In this document: positions 18,401-26,936 of the stretch, in pieces
Layout: every line of letters begins with the position of its first letter
Numbering within the stretch: position 1 is the stretch's first letter
Assembly (NCBI RefSeq): GCF_022627325.1
Contig: NZ_JAETZZ010000006.1
Location: 186,001 to 250,000 of the forward strand
DNA from: Pseudomonas putida
GTDB taxonomy: Bacteria > Pseudomonadota > Gammaproteobacteria > Pseudomonadales > Pseudomonadaceae
Direction of reading: 5' to 3'
DNA: 64,000 nt
The notes under the pieces: generated by a model
What the model was told of the DNA's origin: nothing
What the model saw: the letters and a program-made list of their open reading frames with translations, nothing else
The model's database searches: none
Made by a program: the position numbers and the translations under genes

Positions 18401-18558
18401 GCGGCGAAGCCGATGGCGGTGATCGCGACCAGCAGGATCAGCAGGATCAGCCGCCACCAAAGCCGACGCTGACGTGGGGGCTTTGGCTGCGGCGTCTCGG
18501 CCAGAGGTGTTTCGGGTGCTTCCGTTCTGGATGGTTCCGATTGCCACAGTGCGCCCAT
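15421..18558 (-). CDS. Bifunctional penicillin-binding protein (transglycosylase/transpeptidase)
   Basis: A 1045-residue class A-like PBP with one N-terminal membrane helix (LWWRLILLILLVAITAIGFAAY). The GT51 domain carries the presumed catalytic Glu185 in LLFIENRDLL and a GGSTLATQLEKYR motif. The transpeptidase domain has Ser516-x-x-Lys519 (GSTAKLR) and KTG at 947-949 (GGKTGTGDN). Both glycosyltransferase motifs depart from the usual EDRxFxxH and GGSTITQQ. It would polymerise and crosslink peptidoglycan at the inner membrane. ATG 18558 is preferred over the TTG three codons upstream. It is unusually large for a PBP1 and is not mrcA, mrcB or pbpC by context. Confidence 0.85.
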   Translation of the reverse strand: MGALWQSEPSRTEAPETPLAETPQPKPPRQRRLWWRLILLILLVAITAIGFAAYDEFRTSDLQSREFSKLASTLTYSLQPGPSDAIVYPGEGPFDKRLGYSALGEFLPRLLKRDYLISEQVRFSPALMNYVDHGLFAPYIEKIQAGLSITDCRGETLYQYNYPQYLYPNFAAIPPVMVNSLLFIENRDLLDPKDPQNNPAVDWPRFAKAAYSQVAKYLALPGQSAGGSTLATQLEKYRHSPDGLTVSGAEKIRQMISASVRAYQGGPDTTEARQRIVRDYLNSVPLSAVPGHGEVHGMAEGLRVWYGADFDQVNQALTSTATDPDSMAARGLALRQVLSLMIAQRRPSHYLTKGRVELAELTDSHIRVLAANGIIDRALADAALASKALYRDWVAQPTIVPIITNKGISLARNRLSGMLNRPLYDLDRLDLSATSTLQADLQLQVSQYLKNLSDPEFAAQIGLIGERLLTSKTTDQVRYSFTLFERTADGSRVRVQTDSTDQPFDINEGSKLELGSTAKLRVLTTYLQIIAELHDKYAGMPAAELKKVEVAELDRITQWSLQWLAQNSKNQSLDAMLDAALERKYSANTGEAFFTGGGMHVFNNFRKEDNSRNPTLKAALRESINLPFIRLMRDLVRYVTYQQPFNRVPLLKDDSDPRRQEYLARFADKEGTSYLMRFWRKYQRKTSQQRLDTFLDSMRVTPQRLAAVHRYLFPAAGQETFNAFVRAHLKEDKRALSKLTDGRLAEMYEAYGPGKYDLPDQGYIAKVHPLDLWLLGYLLKNPSASITEMVNASRFERQEVYGWLFKSRHQGARDSRIRTMVEIEAFLDIHRRWKGVGYPFDHLVPSLATAIGSSGDRPAALSELVGIIQNDGVRLPTLRIDTLHFAADTPYETKLSSDPDRGQRILPVEVARALKGAMSQVVDAGTARRISGSFKLHDGTPLVMGGKTGTGDNRIESFGAGGRLIGSRSLNRTATFVFFLGDNHFGTLTAFVPGRSAEAFKFTSALPVQVLKGMAPILMPYLEPGNPNACKPPKIAMLPSNPSNI

Positions 18559-18951
18559 AGTCTTCAATCCGGCCAGGTATTTTCGTCTTGCTTGTCTGAA
18601 GCTTAGACGTTGAAGGCAGTAGGTGAAAAATTTGTAGAAAGTGCAGAAACCTCATGTGCCCTCTGCGCCTTTGGTGTGAGTTTTTTCATACAACGCTGTT
18701 GCCGGGGTAGCTGGGGTGAGCCAGGAGGCTGCAGCAGACGTGCGGGTTTCTCTCCAAATTTTTGGTTATTTATAGTGAAAAGCCCTACAGCGAGCTTCCT
18801 ATACTGCTCGGCCCCTTCGCCCTGCCGGGCCGCTCTACACCGGCACACGGGCCGGCCCACAAGGCCAGCCTGGCAAGCCAACGCCACGCCTATCGGCATG
18901 GCCGGCGCTGCACGAAGGTCTAATCCAATAACAAAATGAGGTTGTATTGCT
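18559..18951. other. Long intergenic region between the PBP gene and proY-like gene
   Basis: A 393-bp gap with divergent genes at each end and no convincing ORF. A TATACT box at 18800-18805 could be the -10 of the permease promoter, but the -35 is poor. Downstream are GC-rich inverted repeats (around GGGCCGGCCC near 18850) that would fold in a long 5' leader. GAGGT at about 18938 is the permease ribosome binding site. Confidence 0.4.
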
Positions 18952-20370
18952 ATGCCAGTCGGCAACCACCCTGCCCATGGCGAGACCGCACAAGGCGGCC
19001 CGCTCAAGCGTGAACTGGGCGAACGGCACATCCGCCTGATGGCGCTGGGCGCCTGTATCGGCGTCGGTCTGTTCCTCGGTTCGGCCAAAGCCATTGAGAT
19101 GGCCGGCCCTGCGATCATGCTGTCCTACATCATCGGGGGCCTGGCGATCCTGGTGATCATGCGCGCCCTTGGCGAGATGGCCGTGCACAACCCTGTCGCC
19201 GGGTCATTCAGCCGCTATGCCCAAGACTACCTTGGCCCCTTGGCGGGCTTTCTGACCGGTTGGAACTACTGGTTCCTGTGGCTGGTGACCTGCGTTGCGG
19301 AAATCACCGCCGTGGCGATCTACATGGGCATCTGGTTCCCGGACGTGCCGCGCTGGATCTGGGCCCTGGCGGCGCTGGGCAGCATGGGCGCGGTGAACCT
19401 GATCGCGGTCAAGGCGTTCGGCGAGTTCGAATTCTGGTTCGCCCTGATCAAGATCGTCACCATCATCGCCATGGTCCTGGGCGGCATCGGCATCATCGCC
19501 TTCGGCCTGGGCAACGACGGTGTGGCAGTCGGCATCTCCAACCTGTGGAGCAACGGCGGCTTCATGCCCAACGGCGTGACCGGTGTGCTGATGTCGTTGC
19601 AGATGGTCATGTTCGCCTACCTGGGCGTGGAAATGATCGGCCTGACGGCCGGCGAAGCCCGCAACCCGCAAAAAACCATCCCGCAGGCCATTGGCTCGGT
19701 GTTCTGGCGCATTCTGCTGTTCTACGTCGGTGCCTTGTTCGTGATCCTGTCGATCTACCCGTGGAATGAAATCGGCAGCCAGGGCAGCCCGTTCGTCATG
19801 ACCTTCGAGCGCCTGGGTATCAAGACTGCCGCCGGCATCATCAATTTCGTGGTGATCACCGCCGCCCTTTCGTCCTGCAACGGCGGTATTTTCAGCACCG
19901 GGCGCATGCTTTACAGCCTGGCGCAAAATGGCCAGGCGCCGGCTGTCTTCGCGCGTACTTCAAAAAGCGGTGTGCCACGCAACGCGTTGCTGCTGTCCAT
20001 CGGCGCCTTGCTGCTGGGTGTGCTGGCCAACTACCTGGTGCCGGAGAAGGTGTTCGTCTGGGTGACATCGATCGCCACCTTCGGCGCGATCTGGACCTGG
20101 GTGATGATCCTGCTGGCGCAGCTCAGGTTCCGCGCCGGGCTATCGGCCGCCGAGCGCAAGGGCTTGAAGTACCGCATGTGGCTTTGGCCGCTGAGCTCCT
20201 ACCTGGCACTGGCCTTCCTGGTACTGGTGGTGGGCCTGATGGCGTACTTCGAGGATACCCGTGTGGCGCTGTACATCGGGCCGGCGTTCCTGGCACTGCT
20301 GACGGTGCTGTACTACACGTTGCGCCTGGCGCCCAAAGCAGTACAAGGGGTAGCCAGTTCCGCTTCCTGA
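18952..20370 (+). CDS. ProY-like amino acid permease (APC superfamily)
   Basis: A 472-residue, 12-helix proton symporter of the amino acid transporter family. It is closely similar to E. coli ProY: LKRELGERHIRLMALGACIGVG, MRALGEMAVHNP, GSFSRYAQDYLGPLAGF and the LWSNGGF segment are shared. Helix 1 contains the GxGLF substrate-binding unwound region. The substrate is probably proline or another neutral or aromatic amino acid; the sequence alone does not settle it. It is transcribed alone and ends at a hairpin shared with the convergent neighbour. Confidence 0.85.
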   Translation: MPVGNHPAHGETAQGGPLKRELGERHIRLMALGACIGVGLFLGSAKAIEMAGPAIMLSYIIGGLAILVIMRALGEMAVHNPVAGSFSRYAQDYLGPLAGFLTGWNYWFLWLVTCVAEITAVAIYMGIWFPDVPRWIWALAALGSMGAVNLIAVKAFGEFEFWFALIKIVTIIAMVLGGIGIIAFGLGNDGVAVGISNLWSNGGFMPNGVTGVLMSLQMVMFAYLGVEMIGLTAGEARNPQKTIPQAIGSVFWRILLFYVGALFVILSIYPWNEIGSQGSPFVMTFERLGIKTAAGIINFVVITAALSSCNGGIFSTGRMLYSLAQNGQAPAVFARTSKSGVPRNALLLSIGALLLGVLANYLVPEKVFVWVTSIATFGAIWTWVMILLAQLRFRAGLSAAERKGLKYRMWLWPLSSYLALAFLVLVVGLMAYFEDTRVALYIGPAFLALLTVLYYTLRLAPKAVQGVASSAS

Positions 20371-20382
20371 TCTGCAACTGCA

Positions 20383-20401
20383 GGGGCTGCAAAGCGGCCC
20401 C
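20383..20401. terminator. Bidirectional hairpin between convergent genes
   Basis: GGGGCTGC and GCGGCCCC form a stem with an AAA loop, between the permease stop (20370) and the stop of the convergent glutamate-synthase-like gene (20411). No long T-tract is present. Confidence 0.5.
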
Positions 20402-20410
20402 CGCGTTCCC

Positions 20411-22030
20411 TCAGGCCGCCACCTCATCGTGCGGCTCAAAGCTGTCCGCCCGCGCCAGTTGCCACATCCGCGAATAGAACTGCCCGTTCACCTCGCCATT
20501 GAGCAGCTCCCCCGGTTTCAAGAACACATGCATTTGTGAGAACAGCTTGATTTCGGTGGCAGAGGTGCGCCGCACCAAGTGCTTGGCTTCCAGTTGCGCC
20601 GGGTGTTCCAGGCCGGCCGCTGCGAGCATTTCTGCCAGGGCGCGCAAGGTGTTGTGGTGGAAATTCACTACCCGCTGGGCTTTGTCCGGGACCACCAGCG
20701 CACGCTGGCGCAACGGGTCTTGCGTCGCTACGCCAGTGGGGCACTTGTTGGTATGGCAGCTCTGCGACTGAATGCAGCCGATGGCGAACATGAAGCCGCG
20801 CGCTGAGTTGGCCCAGTCGGCACCGATGGCCAGCACGCTGGCGATGTCGAAGGCGCTGACGATCTTGCCGCTGGCGCCGAGCTTGATCTTGTCGCGCAGG
20901 TTCAGACCAACCAGGGTGTTGTGCACGAACAGCAGCCCTTCGCGCAGCGGCACGCCGATATGGTCGGTGAACTCCACGGGGGCCGCCCCGGTACCGCCTT
21001 CCTTGCCATCGACCACGATGAAGTCGGGGAGGATGCCGGTTTCCAGCATGGCCTTGGCGATGCCCATGAATTCCCAGGGGTGGCCCAGGCAGAACTTGAA
21101 GCCCACCGGCTTGCCGCCGGACAGCTCACGTAGTTGGGCGATGAACTGCATCATTTCGATGGGGGTGGAGAAGGCGCTGTGGCGCGATGGCGAAATGCAG
21201 TCCTCACCCATGAGAATACCGCGGGTCTCGGCAATTTCCTGGGTTACCTTGTGCTTGGGCAGGATGCCGCCGTGGCCGGGCTTGGCGCCCTGGCTCATCT
21301 TGATCTCGATCATCCGCACCTGCGGGCTGCGCGCCTGGGCGGCAAAGCGCTCGGGGTCGAAGCGCCCGTCCGCCGTGCGGCAGCCGAAGTAGCCGCTGCC
21401 CAGCTCCCACACCAGGTCGCCGCCGTGTTCGCGGTGGTAGGGGCTGATGCTGCCTTCGCCGGTGTCATGGTGGAAGTTGCCCAGCTTGGCCCCTTGGTTG
21501 AGCGCGCGGATGGCATTGGCGCTCAGCGAGCCAAAGCTCATGGCAGAAATATTGAAGATCGATGCCGAATACGGCTGGCTGCACTGCGGTCCGCCAATGT
21601 GGATGCGAAAGCTTGCAGGGTCGGCCAGCGGCGCCGGGCGCATGGAGTGGCCGATGAACTCGAAGCCGGACTCGTACACGTCGATCAGCGTACCGAAGGG
21701 TTTGTCCGACGCCTCGTTCTTGGCCCGCGCGTACACCAGCGAGCGTTGCGCGCGGGAAAAGGGCAGGGCATCGCTGTCGGCTTCCAGCAGGTACTGGCGG
21801 ATCTCCGGGCGAATACCCTCGACCAGGTAGCGGATGTTGCCCAGTATCGGGTAGTTGCGGCGTACCGCGTGGCGTCGCTGCAGCAGGTCGAACAGGCCGA
21901 TCAGGCTGAGCACGGCCGTGGTCAGGGTGAATGGCCACAGCCATTGGTGGTGGAGCAACGGCAGGCTCGCCAGGGTGAACAGAACACAGGCAGCAAACAC
22001 TGCGTAGCGACTGAGAAGTGACAGGCTCAT
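20411..22030 (-). CDS. FMN-binding glutamate synthase-family protein
   Basis: A 539-residue protein with two N-terminal membrane helices (YAVFAACVLFTLASLPLL, LWPFTLTTAVLSLIGLF) followed by a glutamate synthase central/FMN domain. It has a 3Fe-4S cysteine set C-x5-C-x4-C at 419, 425 and 430 (CIQSQSCHTNKC). FMN/substrate segments include GEGSISPYH, KMSQGAKPGHGG and VVDGKEGGTGAAP. It lacks the glutaminase domain of GltB, so it would need ammonia or act as an uncharacterised FMN oxidoreductase. Such stand-alone proteins are widespread in pseudomonads without a firm function. Confidence 0.88.
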   Translation of the reverse strand: MSLSLLSRYAVFAACVLFTLASLPLLHHQWLWPFTLTTAVLSLIGLFDLLQRRHAVRRNYPILGNIRYLVEGIRPEIRQYLLEADSDALPFSRAQRSLVYARAKNEASDKPFGTLIDVYESGFEFIGHSMRPAPLADPASFRIHIGGPQCSQPYSASIFNISAMSFGSLSANAIRALNQGAKLGNFHHDTGEGSISPYHREHGGDLVWELGSGYFGCRTADGRFDPERFAAQARSPQVRMIEIKMSQGAKPGHGGILPKHKVTQEIAETRGILMGEDCISPSRHSAFSTPIEMMQFIAQLRELSGGKPVGFKFCLGHPWEFMGIAKAMLETGILPDFIVVDGKEGGTGAAPVEFTDHIGVPLREGLLFVHNTLVGLNLRDKIKLGASGKIVSAFDIASVLAIGADWANSARGFMFAIGCIQSQSCHTNKCPTGVATQDPLRQRALVVPDKAQRVVNFHHNTLRALAEMLAAAGLEHPAQLEAKHLVRRTSATEIKLFSQMHVFLKPGELLNGEVNGQFYSRMWQLARADSFEPHDEVAA

Positions 22031-22130
22031 ACGGGGTCCTTACGATGGCGCGGTCAGGCTCAGGGCCTGGGGAAACCCCGACCATAGCCCGGTTGGGCAG
22101 CGCTGAACATGAAAATCGGCTTATCGAAAA

Positions 22131-25100
22131 TCATTCGCGCAGCAGTCTCTGCCGCCACCGTTGCTGCTCGTCATCCGTGGTTTGCACAAGGTAGGTGTAT
22201 CGGTTGGCGACTCGCACGGCCACCGACACGCCATCGCGGTACAACACACGGTTGCCGCCGGCCGCCGGTACCTTCGCTCCGGGCAGCAGCGACCCGATCA
22301 GGTTCAGCGGGTCACTGGCACTGACCACCACCAGCGCGCCCTCCCTCTCGCGTCGGCGCACCTGGCGCAGCAGCCCGACTGCCTCCGGCAGGGCGAACTG
22401 CTCACCGGCCAAGCCGGCGATGAAGCGCCCGCCGCGGATCTCGCCGCGCGCCTCAAGCCGGTGGTAGCAACGCAGCAGCTCACGCCAGGGTGGCAGCACA
22501 TCACTTTCGCGCGCCAGCAGCCGCCAACAGATCACGCCATAGCGCCTCAACAGGGTGCGAGCGACGTGTTCCAGCCGTTGCCCGTGGTCATCTTCGGTAT
22601 TGCCCCTGCGTAACAATGCCCAGCGCCCGGCGTGTGCCATGCTGGTGGAAATCGGCGCATGGCCGCGCCGGCTGTTGCGCGCTGAGCGTTTCGCCGCCGG
22701 GGTGATCAGGCTACGCAGCCCTGTAAAGCTGTCGGCGCTCGCCAGGCCGGAACCGACCAATTCCTGTAACGCTGTTTCCAGCTCGCTGGGCAGCAAGTGG
22801 GCTTGCTGGGTCAATTCGTCGAAGAACAGTGCACCGTGCGCCTGCAGTACTTCGTGCACACGTTTGGCACGCGGGCTCAGCTCATCCAGAGCCGGCGCAG
22901 GCACCAGGCTGCGCCACAAGCCCAGGTGTTGACGTGGCAGCAGCACCAGCGGCGTACTCGCCAGCGTACTGCTCGACACCTTGCCCGCCAGGCGGCTCCA
23001 GGCGAACTGCCCGCTGCGGCACACCTCATCGAGCCAGTGCGCGCTGTAGTCGTTGATTCTTGCCGGCAGTAGTTCTGCCTCCCAGGCGCCAGCCGCGCCA
23101 GGGAACCCCTGCAACTGGTCGAGCACCTCGGCCACGGCTTGAGGCCCGCGCAGTTTTTCGTCGGCCGCCAGGTGCTGCCAGTCAAACAGAAAGCGCATGA
23201 AGTCCTGCAGACTGACCGGCTCGATCTCCCGGCGCAGGCGTTTGACGGTATAGCGATGGATACGCGCCAACAGGTGGCGTTCGCACCATTGCCGTTGGAC
23301 CTCTCCCGGGCTGAACTGGCCGTGCAGCACGTAGCCTTCTGCTTCCAGGCGGGCCAATGCCTGTTCGGTGGCTGGCTGCGGCTTGCCCAGTGGTGCGGCG
23401 ATCTGCGCCAGGGTCAGGGGGCCGTGGCCGCTCAGGCGGGCGCGCAGCAGCTCGCTCAGAGCGCTGTCCGGGTCGAGGGCCTGGTCGAAGCCGGGGAGCA
23501 CATTGAGCTCGGGCTCCAGGCGTGCATCCGGGTACACAGTTTGAAGCAGGCTCAGGCGCTCGCGGGCCAGCCACAGGTGCTGGTCGGGCAAGCGTAACGC
23601 TCGGCCTGCCTTGGCCAGTTGCCGCAGCAGCAAGGCCCAGCCCGGGTTGGCCTGGACTTCGTGCTGGCTGACGGCGCCCAAGGTCATCAAGGCTTCGTGC
23701 ATCTCGTCGGCGCTGCCAGGTTGCGGCCAGGCCTCTGCCTGGACAGCGCTGATGGCATCGGCGTCCAGCGCGCCCAGGTCATCGCTACTGTGCACCTCGT
23801 TCCAGCGCCGGTTGAGTACCGCCTGGGTGCGGCGCTCCTCCAGTGGGGCATCGTCAAGGAATGCATAAGGCCTGGCATTGAGGATGGCCGAGGCCAGCGG
23901 CGAGGGGGCCGGCAGGTCGCGGCACAGCAAGCGCACCTGGCCACTCTCCATGCGCCTCAACAGGGCCAGCCAGCCCTCGCTGTCCATGGCTTCGTGCAGG
24001 CAGTCGTCGAGGGTTTGCTCGACCAGCGGGTGATCCGGGATTTGCCGTTCACCGACGATGTTTTCCAGGCAGGCGATCTGGTCGGGGAAGACCGCGGCAA
24101 TCAGGTCTTCGCTTTTCATGCGCTGGACCTGTGGCGCGACCTTGCGCCCCCCGACGTAGCGTGGCAAGGCCATCGCCACGGCTGCGTTCCAGCGCCATCG
24201 CACACCGAACAACGGGGCCTCAAGCAGGGCCTGGATGAGTATCTGCTCGGCGCTGCGACTGGACAGGTAGCGCCACACTTCGTCCAGTTCGAAACTGTGG
24301 CTGGTCGACAGCGACAGCACGATGGCGTCCTCGCTGGCTGCCGCCTGCAATTCGAAATTGAACGTGCGGCAGAACCGTTTGCGCAGGGCCAGGCCCCAGG
24401 CGCGGTTGATGCGGCTGCCATAGGGCGAATGGATGATCAACTGGGTGCCGCCGGACTCGTCGAAGAAGCGTTCCATCACCAGTGTGCTCTGCGAGGGCAG
24501 GGCGCCCAGCACTTCACGGGTACGGCCCAGGTAATCGAGCAGTTGGCTGGCGCAGGCCTCGTCCAGTGCATAGGTACGCTGCAGCCAAGACAGCACTGGG
24601 GCGAAAACGCCGTTACTCAGCCCCAACTGCTCATCGATGCGTGCCTGCAGGCGGGCAACGGCGGCGGACAGTTCATCACTGCGTCCCGGCGCCTCGCCAA
24701 GCCAGAACGGAATGGTCGGCGGCAGGCCTTGGGCATCTTCGACCCTTACCCGGCCGGGTTCCACCCGCAGGATGCGGTAGGACGCATTGCCCAGCTGAAA
24801 GATGTCGCCAGCGATGCTCTCCACGGCAAAGTCTTCGTTGACGCTGCCGATGTTCAGCGCCTGCGGCTCCAGCAGCACTGCGTAGTCGGCGGTTTCGGGG
24901 ATGGTCCCGCCGCTGGTGAGCGCGGCCAGCTGGCTACCCCGGCGCCCGCGCAAGGTGCCAGTCACTGCGTCGCGGTGCAGGTAGGCGCTGCGGATGCCTT
25001 GGCGCCCGTTGTAGCCCTCGGCGAGCATGCTCAGCAGGGCCTGGTAATGTTTGCTGTCCAGCGCTGTGTAGGGCGTTGCCTGGCGCAGGCAGTCGAACAA

Positions 25101-26405
25101 TGCCTGTTCCTGCCACGGCTGGTTGCTGGTTTCGGCGACGATCTGCTGAGCCAGTACGTCCAGTGGCGCTTGAGGGATGTGCAACAGGTCGAGCTCGCCC
25201 TGGCGCACACAGTCGAGCAAGGCGGTGCACTCGATCAGGTCATCCCGCGAGGTGGCGAACAGGCGCCCTTTGGGGATGCCGTCGACCTGATGCCCGGAGC
25301 GGCCGACCCGCTGCAAAAAGCCGGCGATAGAGCCTGGCGAGGCGATCTGGCAAACCAGGTCGACATCACCGATATCGATGCCCAGCTCCAGGGAAGCGGT
25401 GGCCACCAGCACCTGCAACTGGCCGTTTTTCAGGCGCTGCTCCGCATCCAGGCGCAGCTCTTTGGCCAGGCTGCCGTGGTGTGCGGCCACGGCCTCGTGG
25501 CCAAGGCGGTCGCTGAGGTGGCGGGTGAGGCGCTCGGCCAGGCGCCGAGTGTTGACGAAGACCAGCGTGGTGCGGTGTTCGCGGGCCAGCGCTGCCAGGC
25601 GATCATAGACCAGGTTCCACACATCCGTGGCCATCACCGCGCCCAAGGGTACAGGGGGCACTTCAAGGGCAAGGTCGCGCTGGCGGGTGTGGCCGATATC
25701 GACGACCGCGCAAGGCCGTTGGTGGCCAACCAGAAAGGCTGCCACGCGCTCCACCGGACGCTGGGTCGCAGACAGCCCGATGCGCCGCAGCCCGCGCCCG
25801 GTGAGCGCCTGAAGGCGCTCCAGGGTCAGGGCCAGGTGCGCGCCGCGCTTGTTGCCGGCCAAGGCGTGAATCTCATCGACGATCACCGTGTGCACGCCGC
25901 TCAGGCCAGCACGGCCCGAGGCAGACCCCATCAGTACGTACAGCGACTCAGGTGTGGTCACGAGGATGTGTGGGGCCAGCTTGCGCATGGCCGCGCGCTC
26001 TTTTTGCGGCGTGTCGCCGGTGCGTACGGCAGTGGTGATGCGAGGGGGCGTCAGCCCCTGGTCTACCAGTGCCTGGCTGATGCCCTCCAGCGGCGCCTGC
26101 AGGTTCAGGCGGATGTCGTTGGACAGTGCCTTGAGCGGCGAAACGTATACGACCTGGGTTCGCGCAGGCAGTTCGCCCGCGTGTTCAAGGCCCTGGCGAA
26201 ACAGTTCATCGAGCACCGCGAGAAAGGCGCTCAAGGTTTTGCCCGACCCGGTCGGCGCTGCCAGCAGCGTCGATTGGCGCGCGTGAATCAACGGCCAGGC
26301 GCGGGCCTGGGCGTCGGTGACCGTGGCGAAATGGCGACGGAACCAGGTGCCGATCGCCGGGTGGAAAAGCTCCAGCACGGGGTGCTGTTGGGCAGGCAGG
26401 TTCAT
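22131..26405 (-). CDS. lhr: Large ATP-dependent helicase Lhr
   Basis: A 1424-residue superfamily 2 helicase of the full-length Lhr type. The N-terminal half has the motor: Walker A AAPTGSGKT, motif II VDEIHAL, and motif VI LQRVGRSGHQ. A winged helix and beta domain follow, then the long C-terminal extension that includes the Lhr-specific C-terminal domain. Lhr translocates 3'-5' on single-stranded DNA and unwinds DNA:RNA hybrids; a repair role is proposed. It is monocistronic, and a divergent NUDIX gene starts 118 bp away. Confidence 0.94.
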   Translation of the reverse strand: MNLPAQQHPVLELFHPAIGTWFRRHFATVTDAQARAWPLIHARQSTLLAAPTGSGKTLSAFLAVLDELFRQGLEHAGELPARTQVVYVSPLKALSNDIRLNLQAPLEGISQALVDQGLTPPRITTAVRTGDTPQKERAAMRKLAPHILVTTPESLYVLMGSASGRAGLSGVHTVIVDEIHALAGNKRGAHLALTLERLQALTGRGLRRIGLSATQRPVERVAAFLVGHQRPCAVVDIGHTRQRDLALEVPPVPLGAVMATDVWNLVYDRLAALAREHRTTLVFVNTRRLAERLTRHLSDRLGHEAVAAHHGSLAKELRLDAEQRLKNGQLQVLVATASLELGIDIGDVDLVCQIASPGSIAGFLQRVGRSGHQVDGIPKGRLFATSRDDLIECTALLDCVRQGELDLLHIPQAPLDVLAQQIVAETSNQPWQEQALFDCLRQATPYTALDSKHYQALLSMLAEGYNGRQGIRSAYLHRDAVTGTLRGRRGSQLAALTSGGTIPETADYAVLLEPQALNIGSVNEDFAVESIAGDIFQLGNASYRILRVEPGRVRVEDAQGLPPTIPFWLGEAPGRSDELSAAVARLQARIDEQLGLSNGVFAPVLSWLQRTYALDEACASQLLDYLGRTREVLGALPSQSTLVMERFFDESGGTQLIIHSPYGSRINRAWGLALRKRFCRTFNFELQAAASEDAIVLSLSTSHSFELDEVWRYLSSRSAEQILIQALLEAPLFGVRWRWNAAVAMALPRYVGGRKVAPQVQRMKSEDLIAAVFPDQIACLENIVGERQIPDHPLVEQTLDDCLHEAMDSEGWLALLRRMESGQVRLLCRDLPAPSPLASAILNARPYAFLDDAPLEERRTQAVLNRRWNEVHSSDDLGALDADAISAVQAEAWPQPGSADEMHEALMTLGAVSQHEVQANPGWALLLRQLAKAGRALRLPDQHLWLARERLSLLQTVYPDARLEPELNVLPGFDQALDPDSALSELLRARLSGHGPLTLAQIAAPLGKPQPATEQALARLEAEGYVLHGQFSPGEVQRQWCERHLLARIHRYTVKRLRREIEPVSLQDFMRFLFDWQHLAADEKLRGPQAVAEVLDQLQGFPGAAGAWEAELLPARINDYSAHWLDEVCRSGQFAWSRLAGKVSSSTLASTPLVLLPRQHLGLWRSLVPAPALDELSPRAKRVHEVLQAHGALFFDELTQQAHLLPSELETALQELVGSGLASADSFTGLRSLITPAAKRSARNSRRGHAPISTSMAHAGRWALLRRGNTEDDHGQRLEHVARTLLRRYGVICWRLLARESDVLPPWRELLRCYHRLEARGEIRGGRFIAGLAGEQFALPEAVGLLRQVRRREREGALVVVSASDPLNLIGSLLPGAKVPAAGGNRVLYRDGVSVAVRVANRYTYLVQTTDDEQQRWRQRLLRE

Positions 26406-26522
26406 GAGAAGGTTATGGAGGGTCGCTGGCGGATTGGCAAGGGACCGTTCGTCTGCGCAACCGCCTTGCCCGGTAACAGGGCCCTATGGGATCCTCAGCA
26501 GTTTTCAAGAGCGAGCCTGACC

Positions 26523-26936
26523 ATGCCCAACGTTATCCGCATTGCCGCTGCCCTGCTGATCGACCCATTGGGTCGAACCCTGCTGGTACGCAAACGGGGT
26601 ACCCAGGCGTTCATGCAGCCTGGGGGCAAGATCGATGCGGGGGAAACGCCGCTGCAGGCGCTGGTGCGCGAACTGCAGGAGGAATTAGGGGTGTGCATTG
26701 ACCCTGCTCAGGCCATCCCGATGGGCCGTTTCAGCGCACCAGCCGCCAACGAACCTGGCTACGAGGTGCAGGCCGAGCTGTTCCGGGTCGACAGCGCCGA
26801 GGCCGTGGTCCCGGCGGCGGAAATCGAGGAAGTGCTCTGGTTGGCCGCAGACCAGGAATCGATGCCTGAGCTGGCGCCGCTGACCCGCGACCTGATACTG
26901 CCGCTCTACCGCAAGGCCCTCAGCGTACCGCGCTGA
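26523..26936 (+). CDS. NUDIX hydrolase
   Basis: A 137-residue NUDIX pyrophosphatase. The catalytic box is complete: [23 protein letters not shown] fits GX5EX7REUXEEXGU. The protein starts with a short strand region ([22 protein letters not shown]) like MutT-type housecleaning enzymes. The substrate cannot be read from sequence. The frame is open far upstream through the antisense of lhr, but ATG 26523, with GAGCGAG just before, gives the natural N-terminus [13 protein letters not shown]. Its last 17 bp overlap the convergent metR end. Confidence 0.9.
   Translation: MPNVIRIAAALLIDPLGRTLLVRKRGTQAFMQPGGKIDAGETPLQALVRELQEELGVCIDPAQAIPMGRFSAPAANEPGYEVQAELFRVDSAEAVVPAAEIEEVLWLAADQESMPELAPLTRDLILPLYRKALSVPR

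Noticed and set aside
18610..18939. Small ORF (109 codons) upstream of the permease gene
   Set aside because: No ribosome binding site, low-complexity content and overlap with leader hairpins; looks like chance.
23619..26522. Very long plus-strand frame that would fuse about 970 residues onto the NUDIX protein
   Set aside because: It is the antisense of lhr. The NUDIX protein has its own start and ribosome binding site at 26523, and the upstream part has no family features.
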